A stretch of DNA of 64,000 nt from contig NZ_CP077095.1 in assembly GCF_014268885.2 (NCBI RefSeq), positions 4,495,001 to 4,559,000 on the forward strand, read 5' to 3'. This DNA is from Pseudomonas xantholysinigenes (GTDB lineage: Bacteria > Pseudomonadota > Gammaproteobacteria > Pseudomonadales > Pseudomonadaceae). The notes under the pieces were generated by a model. The model was not told the DNA's origin and ran no database searches. It was given only the letters and a program-made list of their open reading frames with translations. Shown here one piece after another: positions 45,554 through 53,530 of this stretch (its first letter is position 1; every line of letters begins with the position of its first letter). Both the position numbers and the translations under genes were made by a program.

Positions 45554-46537
45554 CTATTTCGCGATTATTTCGCTGGAGCCATCCGCGTGCTGGCGCACGG
45601 CCACCGGCAAGATGCTTGGCAAGGCCCGCAACAAGGCATCAGGATCATCCGCGCTGAAGGTGCTCGACAGGCGCAGGTTGGCCACCTTGCCCGGTGCCAC
45701 GCGCAACGGCTGGGCACGGTAGCGCGAGACTTCGGCCACCACCTCGCCAAGCGTGGCGTTGTCGAACACCAGCTTGCCATGGCGCCAGGCGGTCAGGGCA
45801 TTGGCATCGATGGCATAGGGCGCGGCGACCTTGCCCCGCGGGTCGATATGCGCGCCCTGCCCGGCCGTCAGTTGCGCCTGCGACGCACCGGCGCCCTGCA
45901 CATGCACCGATCCCTGCTCCACCGCCACCCGGGTACTGTCCATATCCTGGCGCACATCGAAACGGGTACCGGTGACCGTCACCTCGCCCTGCGCGGTACT
46001 GACCACGAACGGCCGGCTTTGGTCATGGACAACGATGAACATCGCCTCGCCCCCCTTCAGCTGAACGTGGCGGCGACCTGCGGAGAACGACACCTGCAAC
46101 TGCGTGGCGCTGTTGAGCTCCAGGTGCGAACCGTCCGGCAACTCGACCTGACGCCGCTCGCCCAACACCGTGCTCAGCGTGTCGTGGTAATTGAGTTGCT
46201 GGTACTGCCAACCGCTCCAGCCCAGCCCCAGCGCGGCCAGCGCGATACCGGCCGCCAAGGCCTGGCGCAACAGCCGGCGCCGTGGCAACTGGCGTACCGG
46301 CTCGGCCTGGCACAGGGCTGCCAGGCGCTGACGTGGAATGAAGTCGACCGCCCGCCACAGGCTCGCCAAGCGCTGGTATTCCTCGGCATGCCGCAGGTCC
46401 AGCGCCAGCCACTGCTCCAAGGCCACCTGCAAGGCGCGATCCTGCGGCGCGTCCTGGACCCGGGCGAACCATGCGGCCGCCTGCTCGCCCACGGCGTCGG
46501 GCACGTGCTGTTTCATCAATGGGGTCTCCTGACTCAT
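45554..46537 (-). CDS. fecR: FecR-family anti-sigma/transmembrane regulator
   Basis: A 327-residue cytoplasmic-membrane regulator. The N-terminal sigma-binding region has the family tryptophans (QAAAWFARVQ, QWLALDLRHAEEYQRLASLW). One transmembrane helix (LLRQALAAGIALAALGLGWS, about residues 90-108) precedes the periplasmic FecR domain (LGERRQVELPDGSHLELNSA, VTGTRFDVRQDMDSTRVAVE) and a C-terminal STN-contact region. ATG overlaps the fecI stop by 4 nt. It conveys FecA occupancy to FecI. Confidence 0.93.
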   Translation of the reverse strand: MSQETPLMKQHVPDAVGEQAAAWFARVQDAPQDRALQVALEQWLALDLRHAEEYQRLASLWRAVDFIPRQRLAALCQAEPVRQLPRRRLLRQALAAGIALAALGLGWSGWQYQQLNYHDTLSTVLGERRQVELPDGSHLELNSATQLQVSFSAGRRHVQLKGGEAMFIVVHDQSRPFVVSTAQGEVTVTGTRFDVRQDMDSTRVAVEQGSVHVQGAGASQAQLTAGQGAHIDPRGKVAAPYAIDANALTAWRHGKLVFDNATLGEVVAEVSRYRAQPLRVAPGKVANLRLSSTFSADDPDALLRALPSILPVAVRQHADGSSEIIAK

Positions 46538-47019
46538 CCGGCCGACACATCCAGGTGCTCACGCAGATGTCGGAGCGTGCGGATCATATACTTTTCGACC
46601 ATGTTCTTGGTCAAACCCATGCGCTCGGCGATCTCTGCCTGGGTCAGGCCCTCCAGTTTCTGCCAGATGAACACCCGCCGGCAGTTCAGTGGCAACTCAG
46701 CCAGGGCCCGCTCGACCCTGTCGGCCAGCTCCAGGGCATGCACATAGGCCTCCGGGTCGTGCGCCCCGGCATCCTCGCTGAAGACCTGCTGCTCCAAGGC
46801 CTGGCGCCGGTCCTCGCGGCGATAGCCGTCCACCGCGATATTGCGTGCGGTCTGGTGCAGGTAGGCGCGGGGCTGCTCGACCTGCTCGCGCGGGTTTTCC
46901 AACACGCGGACGAAGGCATCGTGGGTGAGGTCCTCGGCCTGCTGACGACTGCGCAACTTGCGCGTCCAGGTGCCGATCAGCTCGTGGTAGTGGTCGAGGA
47001 AGCCTTTGTGTCCGGACAC
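46534..47019 (-). CDS. fecI: FecI-type ECF sigma factor
   Basis: A 161-residue extracytoplasmic-function sigma factor. Region 2: LRSRQQAEDLTHDAFVRVLE, with RAYLHQTARNIAVDGYRRED; region 4: LPLNCRRVFIWQKLEGLTQA and ERMGLTKNMVEKYMIRTLRH. GTG start at 47019. It should direct transcription of fecA when ferric citrate binds the receptor. A Fur-like site lies 34-56 nt upstream. Confidence 0.93.
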   Translation of the reverse strand: MSGHKGFLDHYHELIGTWTRKLRSRQQAEDLTHDAFVRVLENPREQVEQPRAYLHQTARNIAVDGYRREDRRQALEQQVFSEDAGAHDPEAYVHALELADRVERALAELPLNCRRVFIWQKLEGLTQAEIAERMGLTKNMVEKYMIRTLRHLREHLDVSAG

Positions 47020-47052
47020 GTTCGGGGTCGTCAGGGAGGCAGATGAGGTCGC

Positions 47053-47075
47053 GAATAGTAATGTTTCTCATCAAT
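47053..47075 (-). promoter_or_regulatory. Fur-like box upstream of fecI
   Basis: The plus-strand sequence GAATAGTAATGTTTCTCA (47053-47070) matches GAATGGTAACGCTTCTCA before the piuA-like receptor in 14 of 18 positions, and both fit the Fur consensus. The following 47076-47394 holds a degenerate REP-like stretch (about 47190-47275) and no gene. Confidence 0.6.
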
Positions 47076-47394
47076 ACCGGCAATCGGCCCTTGCCCGAGC
47101 CGACCAAGGGCATTTTCCGGTGTTGGTAACAAAAAATTTATGGCTGATTGGAAAAAAAACCGCGCGTCCCGGCGTGGCCATAAATATGAACACTCCAGGG
47201 ACCTTGGCGGGCGAGCCCGCAGCCACGGAAAAACGCTCGCCCCTGTGGGATAGGGCTTGCCGGCGAAGCGCTCGGCACGGTCCATTCCACAATTTTTTAC
47301 GCTTGCCAGAGCCCGGGGAACATCTACCGGTCATATGGGTCGGTTACTCAGGTAACAGCTCATCGATCCACGGCGAAACCACCGGGTTTGCCTG

Positions 47395-47423
47395 TTGATC
47401 TTGCGGTTTTCACGCCCTAAAGT
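47395..47423 (+). promoter_or_regulatory. Probable sigma-70 promoter of speC with ~200-nt leader
   Basis: TTGATC (47395-47400) and TAAAGT (47418-47423) are spaced by exactly 17 nt. The start codon is at 47632, leaving about 200 nt of untranslated leader in which I see no known riboswitch. Confidence 0.5.
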
Positions 47424-47631
47424 GCGCGCCGAACGTCCATGCTGGAAACGATCCATCCGGCTCAAGTACTGACGACGAGACAGCAAGGTCACCCGCCGCC
47501 CTTTACCGGCACGGTTGGCCTTTTTGCTTTCGGCGACATGCCTTGGGAAGTAGGCGAACCAAAGTGGGGATACGGAGGACGTTCAGTGTGCTGCCACTTA
47601 CCTTTTCAGTTTGCCCATGGAGCCCTCGAGC

Positions 47632-48795
47632 ATGTCGATCCAGGTCGAAGACTATTTCGCGCGTGACACCTTCCAGAAGATGAAGGCGTTCGCCGACAAG
47701 CAGGAAACCCCGTTCGTACTCATCGATACCCAGATGATCAGCCAGGCCTACGACGACCTGCGCGCCGGGTTCGAATTCGCCAAGGTCTACTACGCGGTCA
47801 AGGCCAACCCGGCGGTCGAGATCATCGACCTGCTCAAGGAAAAGGGCTCGAGCTTCGACATCGCCTCGATCTACGAACTGGACAAGGTGCTTGGCCGCGG
47901 CGTCAGCGCCGACCGTATCAGCTACGGCAACACCATCAAGAAGTCCAAGGACATCCGCTACTTCTACGACAAGGGCGTGCGCCTGTACGCCACCGACTCC
48001 GAAGCCGACCTGCGCAACATCGCCAAGGCCGCGCCGGGTTCGAAGGTCTATGTGCGCATCCTCACCGAAGGCTCGACCACTGCCGACTGGCCGCTGTCGC
48101 GCAAGTTCGGCTGCCAGACCGACATGGCCATGGACCTGCTGATCCTCGCCCGCGACCTGGGCCTGGTGCCCTACGGCCTTTCCTTCCACGTCGGCTCGCA
48201 ACAGCGCGACATCAGCGTGTGGGACGCGGCCATCGCCAAGGTCAAAGTGATCTTCGAGCGCCTGAAGGAAGAAGACGGCATCGAGCTGAAGCTGATCAAC
48301 ATGGGCGGTGGCTTCCCGGCCAACTACATCACCCGCACCAACAGCCTCGAGACCTACGCCGAGGAAATCATCCGCTTCCTCAAGGAAGACTTCGGCGACG
48401 ACCTGCCGGAAATCATCCTCGAGCCTGGCCGCTCGCTGATCGCCAACGCCGGCATCCTGGTCAGCGAAGTGGTGCTGGTCGCGCGCAAGTCGCGCACCGC
48501 CGTCGAGCGCTGGATCTACACCGACGTGGGCAAGTTCTCCGGCCTGATCGAAACCATGGACGAGGCGATCAAGTTCCCGATCTGGACCGAGAAGAAGGGT
48601 GAAACCGAGGAAGTGGTGATCGCCGGCCCAACCTGCGACAGCGCCGACATCATGTACGAAAACTACAAGTACGGCCTGCCGCTGAACCTGGCCATCGGTG
48701 ACCGTCTGTACTGGTTGTCGACCGGTGCCTACACCACCAGCTACAGCGCGGTGGAGTTCAATGGCTTCCCGCCGTTGAAGGCCTACTACCTGTAA
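47632..48795 (+). CDS. speC: Ornithine decarboxylase (type III fold, SpeC)
   Basis: A 387-residue PLP-dependent decarboxylase of the alanine-racemase-like fold, making putrescine from ornithine. The PLP lysine is in KVYYAVKANPAVEIIDLLKE; glycine-rich phosphate motif NMGGGFPANYI; EPGRSLIANAG; and the substrate/dimer cysteine region AGPTCDSADIMYE. Length equals that of Pseudomonas SpeC and differs from the large fold-I enterobacterial SpeC. ATG 47632 with GGAG 10 nt upstream. A clean rho-independent terminator follows. Confidence 0.93.
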   Translation: MSIQVEDYFARDTFQKMKAFADKQETPFVLIDTQMISQAYDDLRAGFEFAKVYYAVKANPAVEIIDLLKEKGSSFDIASIYELDKVLGRGVSADRISYGNTIKKSKDIRYFYDKGVRLYATDSEADLRNIAKAAPGSKVYVRILTEGSTTADWPLSRKFGCQTDMAMDLLILARDLGLVPYGLSFHVGSQQRDISVWDAAIAKVKVIFERLKEEDGIELKLINMGGGFPANYITRTNSLETYAEEIIRFLKEDFGDDLPEIILEPGRSLIANAGILVSEVVLVARKSRTAVERWIYTDVGKFSGLIETMDEAIKFPIWTEKKGETEEVVIAGPTCDSADIMYENYKYGLPLNLAIGDRLYWLSTGAYTTSYSAVEFNGFPPLKAYYL

Positions 48796-48801
48796 TGCAA
48801 G

Positions 48802-48824
48802 ACGGGGCCGCAAGGCCCCGTTTT
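48802..48824 (+). terminator. Rho-independent terminator of speC
   Basis: ACGGGGCC-GCAA-GGCCCCGTTTTC, 8 perfect pairs and a T-run, 6 nt past the speC stop. Confidence 0.9.
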
Positions 48825-48873
48825 CATAGGTGCCAGCAATCACCGGCGAGATCAGGCGTACCTGCCCGTCGCT

Positions 48874-49419
48874 TCAGCGCCGGCGGTATGCGCTGAGCGC
48901 GCTGACATGATTGAACTCGGGGACATCCGTATGCTCGATGTCCAGGCACATGATCAGCTTGTTCGACGCCCCTGCCTGTACGAATTGCTCCTCGTAGGAC
49001 GGCCGGTTACGAATACCCAGGAACGTGCTGCCGACTGCTGCAATCGTAATTTTCTCGGAGCGGCCAGCAAGCGGAAGGCCGAGCGCCTGCCCATCGTTCC
49101 AAATACGCCAGCGCACAGGGTTCTTGGAAGTCGGGTAATAACCGACATAGCCATTGCGGCTGAGGTCCCAGGGGCTGAAATAGTCATCGCTGTCTTCGAT
49201 CCTAACGGTTCTGATCACATACCCAGGATCTTTGCCTTCGTAATAGCCGAACCAGAAACGTTGCTGGTGCGCTACCGACCAATTGGAGCTCAATGTCAGC
49301 CAGTTGTTCTTGCGAACGCTGGCTCCGGTATCCCACTCAACCGAGTCGAGAATACCTTCTTTGCCGGGCATCATCGACGACAATCTGCCGATGAACGAGC
49401 GTGCTTGTACGTACTTCAT
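48874..49419 (-). CDS. Unrecognised 181-residue protein
   Basis: No family recognised. The protein starts MKYVQARSFIGRLSSMMPGK with GAGG 8 nt before the ATG and is rich in aromatic residues (WLTLSSNWSVAHQQRFWFGY, SRNGYVGYYPTSKNPVRWRI), with regular alternating strands that suggest an all-beta fold; there is no signal peptide and no membrane segment. Its GC content is lower than that of its neighbours, pointing to horizontal acquisition. It lies between the speC terminator and the TPR/piuC operon, on the operon strand but about 100 nt after it. Function unknown; a lectin-, fascin- or toxin-like beta structure is only a guess. Confidence 0.6.
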   Translation of the reverse strand: MKYVQARSFIGRLSSMMPGKEGILDSVEWDTGASVRKNNWLTLSSNWSVAHQQRFWFGYYEGKDPGYVIRTVRIEDSDDYFSPWDLSRNGYVGYYPTSKNPVRWRIWNDGQALGLPLAGRSEKITIAAVGSTFLGIRNRPSYEEQFVQAGASNKLIMCLDIEHTDVPEFNHVSALSAYRRR

Positions 49420-49516
49420 TTGTAGTGCCTCTTCAGTCTGAAATCATGACGCAGGCACCAGGCCTGCAGCGCCATGTTCTCGAGAACCGAATCGCACGTG
49501 CAGAAGGTCAGGCTTC

Positions 49517-50269
49517 CTACAGGGGGTCGCTCGCTTTCAACGCCTGTGCATAGGCAAGCGCGTGAGTGGTCATCATCGGCCCCGCCGCCTGCAAGGACGC
49601 CAAGGCCGAACGCAGGAAGTTGCCATTGCCCGACAATCGCGCCTTGTCGAGCCACCGGCCCGCCGCCTCCAGCTCCCCCCGCTCGACCAGCACCATCGCC
49701 AGGCTGAACATTCCGCGAAAATCGCCGGACTCGGCGGAGCGCCGGTACCAGCGTAGCGCACGTGCCGGGCTGCAAGCAGTAGCGATACCCTGTTCAATGT
49801 AACGCCCGTAAAGGTTCATCGACTTGGCATGTCCCAGGTGCGCCGCCTTTTCGTAGCAGGCCAGCGCCTGGACCTGATCGGCCGGCAGTCCGCGCCCGGT
49901 GGCCAGCAGGTTGCCCAAGTTGTACATGCCCCAGTCCAGCCCGCTGTCGGCCGCTCGCGCGTAGTGAATGGCCGCCTGGGCCAGGTCCACCGCACCGCCC
50001 CAGCCATGCTCCAGACAGCGCCCTAGCATGTTGTGCGCCATGCCATTGCCCCCTTGGGCGGCAATCTGGAACCAGCGCCGGGCTACCTCGGCATCCTGCT
50101 CGATACCGCGCCCGTCGAGCAGGATCTGCCCCAACAGCAACTGTGCCTCGACCACGCCCTGCCCTGCCGCGGCGAGGATGGCCTGGGCGGCCTGGCCGGG
50201 GCTGTGTTCGAGCATGGCTTGTAACCCGGCCAGGTCCACCACCTCTTCACGACGCAACTGATAGGACAT
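49517..50269 (-). CDS. Sel1/TPR-repeat protein of the piuC operon
   Basis: A 250-residue solenoid of Sel1-like repeats: AQLLLGQILLDGRGIEQDAE, AHNMLGRCLEHGWGGAVDLA, MYNLGNLLATGRGLPADQVQ, SMNLYGRYIEQGIATACSPA, MFSLAMVLVERGELEAAGRW. No signal peptide. Three nt after the piuC stop, hence co-expressed under Fur-type control. In pseudomonads a similar TPR protein sits next to piuC; its role in siderophore-drug uptake or oxygenase function is not defined. Confidence 0.87.
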   Translation of the reverse strand: MSYQLRREEVVDLAGLQAMLEHSPGQAAQAILAAAGQGVVEAQLLLGQILLDGRGIEQDAEVARRWFQIAAQGGNGMAHNMLGRCLEHGWGGAVDLAQAAIHYARAADSGLDWGMYNLGNLLATGRGLPADQVQALACYEKAAHLGHAKSMNLYGRYIEQGIATACSPARALRWYRRSAESGDFRGMFSLAMVLVERGELEAAGRWLDKARLSGNGNFLRSALASLQAAGPMMTTHALAYAQALKASDPL

Positions 50270-50272
50270 GAC

Positions 50273-50953
50273 TCAGACCTCGGCCCAGCGGCGCAGCAGG
50301 TTGTGATAGGTACCGGTCAGCTGCAGCAGCGACGGGTGTTCGGGCACATCGGCAGTGAGCTGGCGAATGGCGTTGTCCATCTCGAACAGCAAGGTGCGCT
50401 GGCTGTCCTCGCGCACCAGGCTCTGGGTCCAGAAGAACGCCGCGTAGCGCGCCCCACGGGTAACCGGGTTGACCTTGTGCAGGCTGCTGCCGGGGTACAG
50501 CACCAGGTCGCCGGCAGCCAGCTTGACCTGCTGCACGCCATAGGTGTCCTGGATCACCAGCTCGCCGCCATCGTAGCTGTCAGGGTCGCTCAGGAACAGG
50601 GTCGAGGACAGGTCGGTACGCACCCGCTCGGCGCTGCCCTTGGGCTGGCGCAGGGCATTGTCGATATGAAAGTCGAAGCTGCCGCCCTCGCGGTAGCAGT
50701 TGACCAGCGGCGGGAACACCTTGTGCGGCAATGCCGCCGACATGAACAGCGGGTTGCGCCACAGGCGATCGATCAACGCGCCGCCGATTTCCTTGGCCAG
50801 CGCATGGCCCTCGGGCAGTTGCAGGTTGTGCTTGGCCTTGGCCGACTGATAGCCCGCGGTGACCTTGCCGTCGGCCCAGTCGGCCTGCTCCAGGGCCTGG
50901 CGAATGCGCAGGATTTCGTCGGCGTCGAACAGCCCGGGAATGTGAAGCAGCAT
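50273..50953 (-). CDS. piuC: Fe(II)/2-oxoglutarate-dependent dioxygenase PiuC (YbiX)
   Basis: A 226-residue PKHD-type hydroxylase of the YbiX/PiuC family. The Fe(II) ligands are seen in [11 protein letters not shown] (His and Asp) and [20 protein letters not shown] (His, with the 2OG-binding Arg). [20 protein letters not shown] at ATG 50953 matches the family start. Divergent from a Fiu/PiuA-type receptor and preceded by a Fur-like box, as in other pseudomonads where piuA/piuC affect catechol siderophore and cefiderocol-type drug uptake. Confidence 0.92.
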   Translation of the reverse strand: MLLHIPGLFDADEILRIRQALEQADWADGKVTAGYQSAKAKHNLQLPEGHALAKEIGGALIDRLWRNPLFMSAALPHKVFPPLVNCYREGGSFDFHIDNALRQPKGSAERVRTDLSSTLFLSDPDSYDGGELVIQDTYGVQQVKLAAGDLVLYPGSSLHKVNPVTRGARYAAFFWTQSLVREDSQRTLLFEMDNAIRQLTADVPEHPSLLQLTGTYHNLLRRWAEV

Positions 50954-50986
50954 GACAGCGGCACCTGATGCGCGAGGAGTGAGGCG

Positions 50987-51004
50987 GCAATGATATTGAT
51001 TACC
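50987..51004 (-). promoter_or_regulatory. Fur-like box upstream of piuC
   Basis: GCAATGATATTGATTACC, related to the Fur consensus GATAATGATAATCATTATC, 33 nt before the piuC start. Confidence 0.6.
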
Positions 51005-51093
51005 TTTTACGTAGGACAAGCCCCCGACATTGATCCACGACGTATGACACCTTAAAAACCGTAAGGTGAAATTGTAAAGAATGTAAATTTATA

Positions 51094-51116
51094 GCGAATG
51101 GTAACGCTTCTCAATT
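51094..51116 (+). promoter_or_regulatory. Fur-like box upstream of the PiuA/Fiu-type receptor
   Basis: GCGAATGGTAACGCTTCTCA followed by ATT, a good Fur-type site and close to the fecI site at 47053. About 60-80 nt before the receptor start in the divergent control region. Confidence 0.65.
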
Positions 51117-51178
51117 GTTCCTTACATTCGCTTACATTATCATCCGCGGCCTTCATACCTTGGGGAAGGTCCATCACC

Positions 51179-53431
51179 ATGCGTCACGTGCCAACCGCTG
51201 TGAGTTCACCACGCCTGCTCGTTTCCGCCATTGGCATGGCAATCACCGCCACTTCCGCCTATGCCGCGGATCCCGCCGCCAGCAACGCCGTCACCCTCGA
51301 CGCCACCAGCGTCAACGGCAAGGCCGAAGCGAACACCGAGTACAAGGTCGAAAAGGCCTCTTCGCAGAAATACACCGCACCGTTGGTGGACACTCCGCGC
51401 TCGGTCACCGTGGTCCCACAACAGGTACTCAAGGACACCGGCGCCGTGTCCCTGCAGGACGCCCTGCGCACCGTGCCCGGCATTACCTTTGGCGCGGGCG
51501 AAGGCGGCAACCCGCAAGGTGATCGCCCGTTCATTCGTGGTTTCGATGCCCAGGGCGACACCTTCCTGGACGGCGTCCGTGATACCGGCGCGCAGACCCG
51601 CGAAATCTTCGCCGTCGAATCCATCGAAGTCAGCAAGGGGCCAAACTCGGCGGTCGGCGGACGTGGTGGTGCCGGTGGTACCCTCAACCTGGTGAGCAAG
51701 GCGCCCAAACAGGAAGACTTCCTCAACGGCGGCTTCACCTACGGCTCGGACCAGACCCGTCGCTACACCCTCGACGTCAACCGCCAATTCCTCGACACGG
51801 CCGCGTTCCGCCTCAACCTGATGAGCCACGAGCAGAACGTCGCCGGTCGCGACTCGGTCAACTACGACCGCTGGGGTGTCGCGCCTTCGGTGACCTTCGG
51901 CCTCGGCACGCCGACCCGGGTCAACCTGAACTACTACCATATGGAAAGCGACGACCTGCCGGATTCGGGCATTCCATACGGCTACAAGATCGCCGGCGCG
52001 AGCGCCCCGCACAAGCACGACAAGCCCACCGACGGTGGTGACAGCGACAACTTCTATGGGTTGAAGGACCGCGACTTCCGCAAGACCCGCGCCGACATCA
52101 GCACCTTCGCCGTCGAGCACGACATCAACGACTCGATGACCATCAAGAATACCCTGCGCCACGGCAACACCAGCCAAGACTACGTCCTGACCCAGCCAGA
52201 CGACAGCGCCCACAACGTCAGCCAGTTCGGCACCGTCTGGCGCCGGGCCAACTCGCGCATCAGCAACACCAGCACTACCACCAACCAGACCGACCTGTAT
52301 GGTGACTTCCAGGCCCTGGGCTTCAAGCACAGCTACTCGACCGGTATCGAGTTCACCCGCGAAGACACCATGGTCAGCCGCTACAACGTCAACCCCAACA
52401 GCAAACTGACCTGCAATCCAGGCAGCGCGCCGACCTGTACCTCGCTGTCGAACCCGACGCCAAACGATCCGTGGACCGGCTCGATCACCCGCGACTACGC
52501 GACCGTGACCGACACCGAGTCCACCACCCGCGCCGCCTATGTGTTCGACACCATCGAGCTCGACCCACAGTGGCTGTTGAACCTCGGCACCCGCTACGAT
52601 TCGTTCCGTACCAAGGCCGACAGCACCACCACCGGCAAGGCCACCAACGACACGAACTTCTGGAGCTGGCAAGCAGGCTTGGTATGGAAACCAGCTGAAA
52701 ACGGCTCGATCTATGCGTCGTTCGCCACCTCGGCGACCCCGCCAGGCGGCGTGGTCGATGGTGTCGATACCAACCCATATACCCCGGGCAACAGCACAAT
52801 CAAGAGCGACCTGGAACCAGAAACCACCAAGAACTATGAAATCGGCACCAAGTGGGACCTGTTCCACGACCGCCTGGCGCTGACCGCCGCGATCTTCCGC
52901 ACCGAGAAAGAGAACACCCGCGTCCTGGTGGACAACGGCACCTACGCCAACTCGGGCACCACCCGCGTCGACGGTTTCGAACTGGGCGCCAGCGGCAAGA
53001 TCACCGACAAGTGGCAAGTGTTCGCCGGTTACAGCTACCTCAAGAGCGAGGCCGTCGACCCAGGCCAGGCCGGTGACCGCAACGGCAAGCTGACCGGTGG
53101 CGCCAACCCGGCCAAAGGCAACGAACTGCCCAACACGCCGAAGAACAGCTTCAGCCTGTGGACCACCTACGCAGTCACCGATCGATTCACCCTCGGCGGC
53201 GGCGCGTTCTATGTCGACGAAGTCTGGGGTGACCTGAACAACACCGTCTACGTACCGTCCTACGTACGCTATGACGCCATGGCCGCCTACAAGCTGACCA
53301 AGAACATCGACCTGCAGCTGAACGTGCAAAACCTCACCAACGAGGTTTACTACGACAAGGCCTACGCCGCCCACTTCGCCAACCAGGCGGCAGGCCGCAC
53401 GGCATTGCTGACCACCAGCTTCCACTTCTAA
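51179..53431 (+). CDS. piuA: TonB-dependent catecholate siderophore receptor (PiuA/Fiu-like)
   Basis: A 750-residue receptor. ATG 51179 gives signal peptide with cleavage after SAYA (about residue 33). TonB box region NAVTLDATSVNGKA, plug DTPRSVTVVPQQVLKDTGAV and GFDAQGDTFLDGVRDTGAQT with GGRGGAGGTLNLVSK, then the barrel to a C-terminal ALLTTSFHF. There is no STN domain, unlike fecA, so no sigma signalling. Divergent from piuC and Fur-controlled, as expected of Fiu/PiuA proteins that import catechol ferric siderophores. A terminator lies 13 nt downstream. Confidence 0.88.
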   Translation: MRHVPTAVSSPRLLVSAIGMAITATSAYAADPAASNAVTLDATSVNGKAEANTEYKVEKASSQKYTAPLVDTPRSVTVVPQQVLKDTGAVSLQDALRTVPGITFGAGEGGNPQGDRPFIRGFDAQGDTFLDGVRDTGAQTREIFAVESIEVSKGPNSAVGGRGGAGGTLNLVSKAPKQEDFLNGGFTYGSDQTRRYTLDVNRQFLDTAAFRLNLMSHEQNVAGRDSVNYDRWGVAPSVTFGLGTPTRVNLNYYHMESDDLPDSGIPYGYKIAGASAPHKHDKPTDGGDSDNFYGLKDRDFRKTRADISTFAVEHDINDSMTIKNTLRHGNTSQDYVLTQPDDSAHNVSQFGTVWRRANSRISNTSTTTNQTDLYGDFQALGFKHSYSTGIEFTREDTMVSRYNVNPNSKLTCNPGSAPTCTSLSNPTPNDPWTGSITRDYATVTDTESTTRAAYVFDTIELDPQWLLNLGTRYDSFRTKADSTTTGKATNDTNFWSWQAGLVWKPAENGSIYASFATSATPPGGVVDGVDTNPYTPGNSTIKSDLEPETTKNYEIGTKWDLFHDRLALTAAIFRTEKENTRVLVDNGTYANSGTTRVDGFELGASGKITDKWQVFAGYSYLKSEAVDPGQAGDRNGKLTGGANPAKGNELPNTPKNSFSLWTTYAVTDRFTLGGGAFYVDEVWGDLNNTVYVPSYVRYDAMAAYKLTKNIDLQLNVQNLTNEVYYDKAYAAHFANQAAGRTALLTTSFHF

Positions 53432-53443
53432 AGGCTGGCACCC

Positions 53444-53473
53444 AAGCCCCGTTCATCCCCATGAACGGGGCTT
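53444..53473 (+). terminator. Terminator after the siderophore receptor
   Basis: AAGCCCCGTTCAT (53444-53456), 4-nt loop, ATGAACGGGGCTT (53461-53473): 13 perfect pairs ending in T residues. Confidence 0.85.
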
Positions 53474-53530
53474 TCGCATATCAAGGCATAATGCACGCCG
53501 CGCACCAGGCGGCCAGACAAGGTAATCGAT

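Noticed and set aside
47439..47666. 75-codon upstream frame overlapping the speC start
   Set aside because: No ribosome-binding site, no recognisable sequence; mentioned only as a possible leader element.
49416..49775. 119-codon minus-strand frame ending in an ATGA overlap with the unrecognised gene
   Set aside because: Most of it lies out of frame within the Sel1-repeat gene; the overlap appears coincidental.
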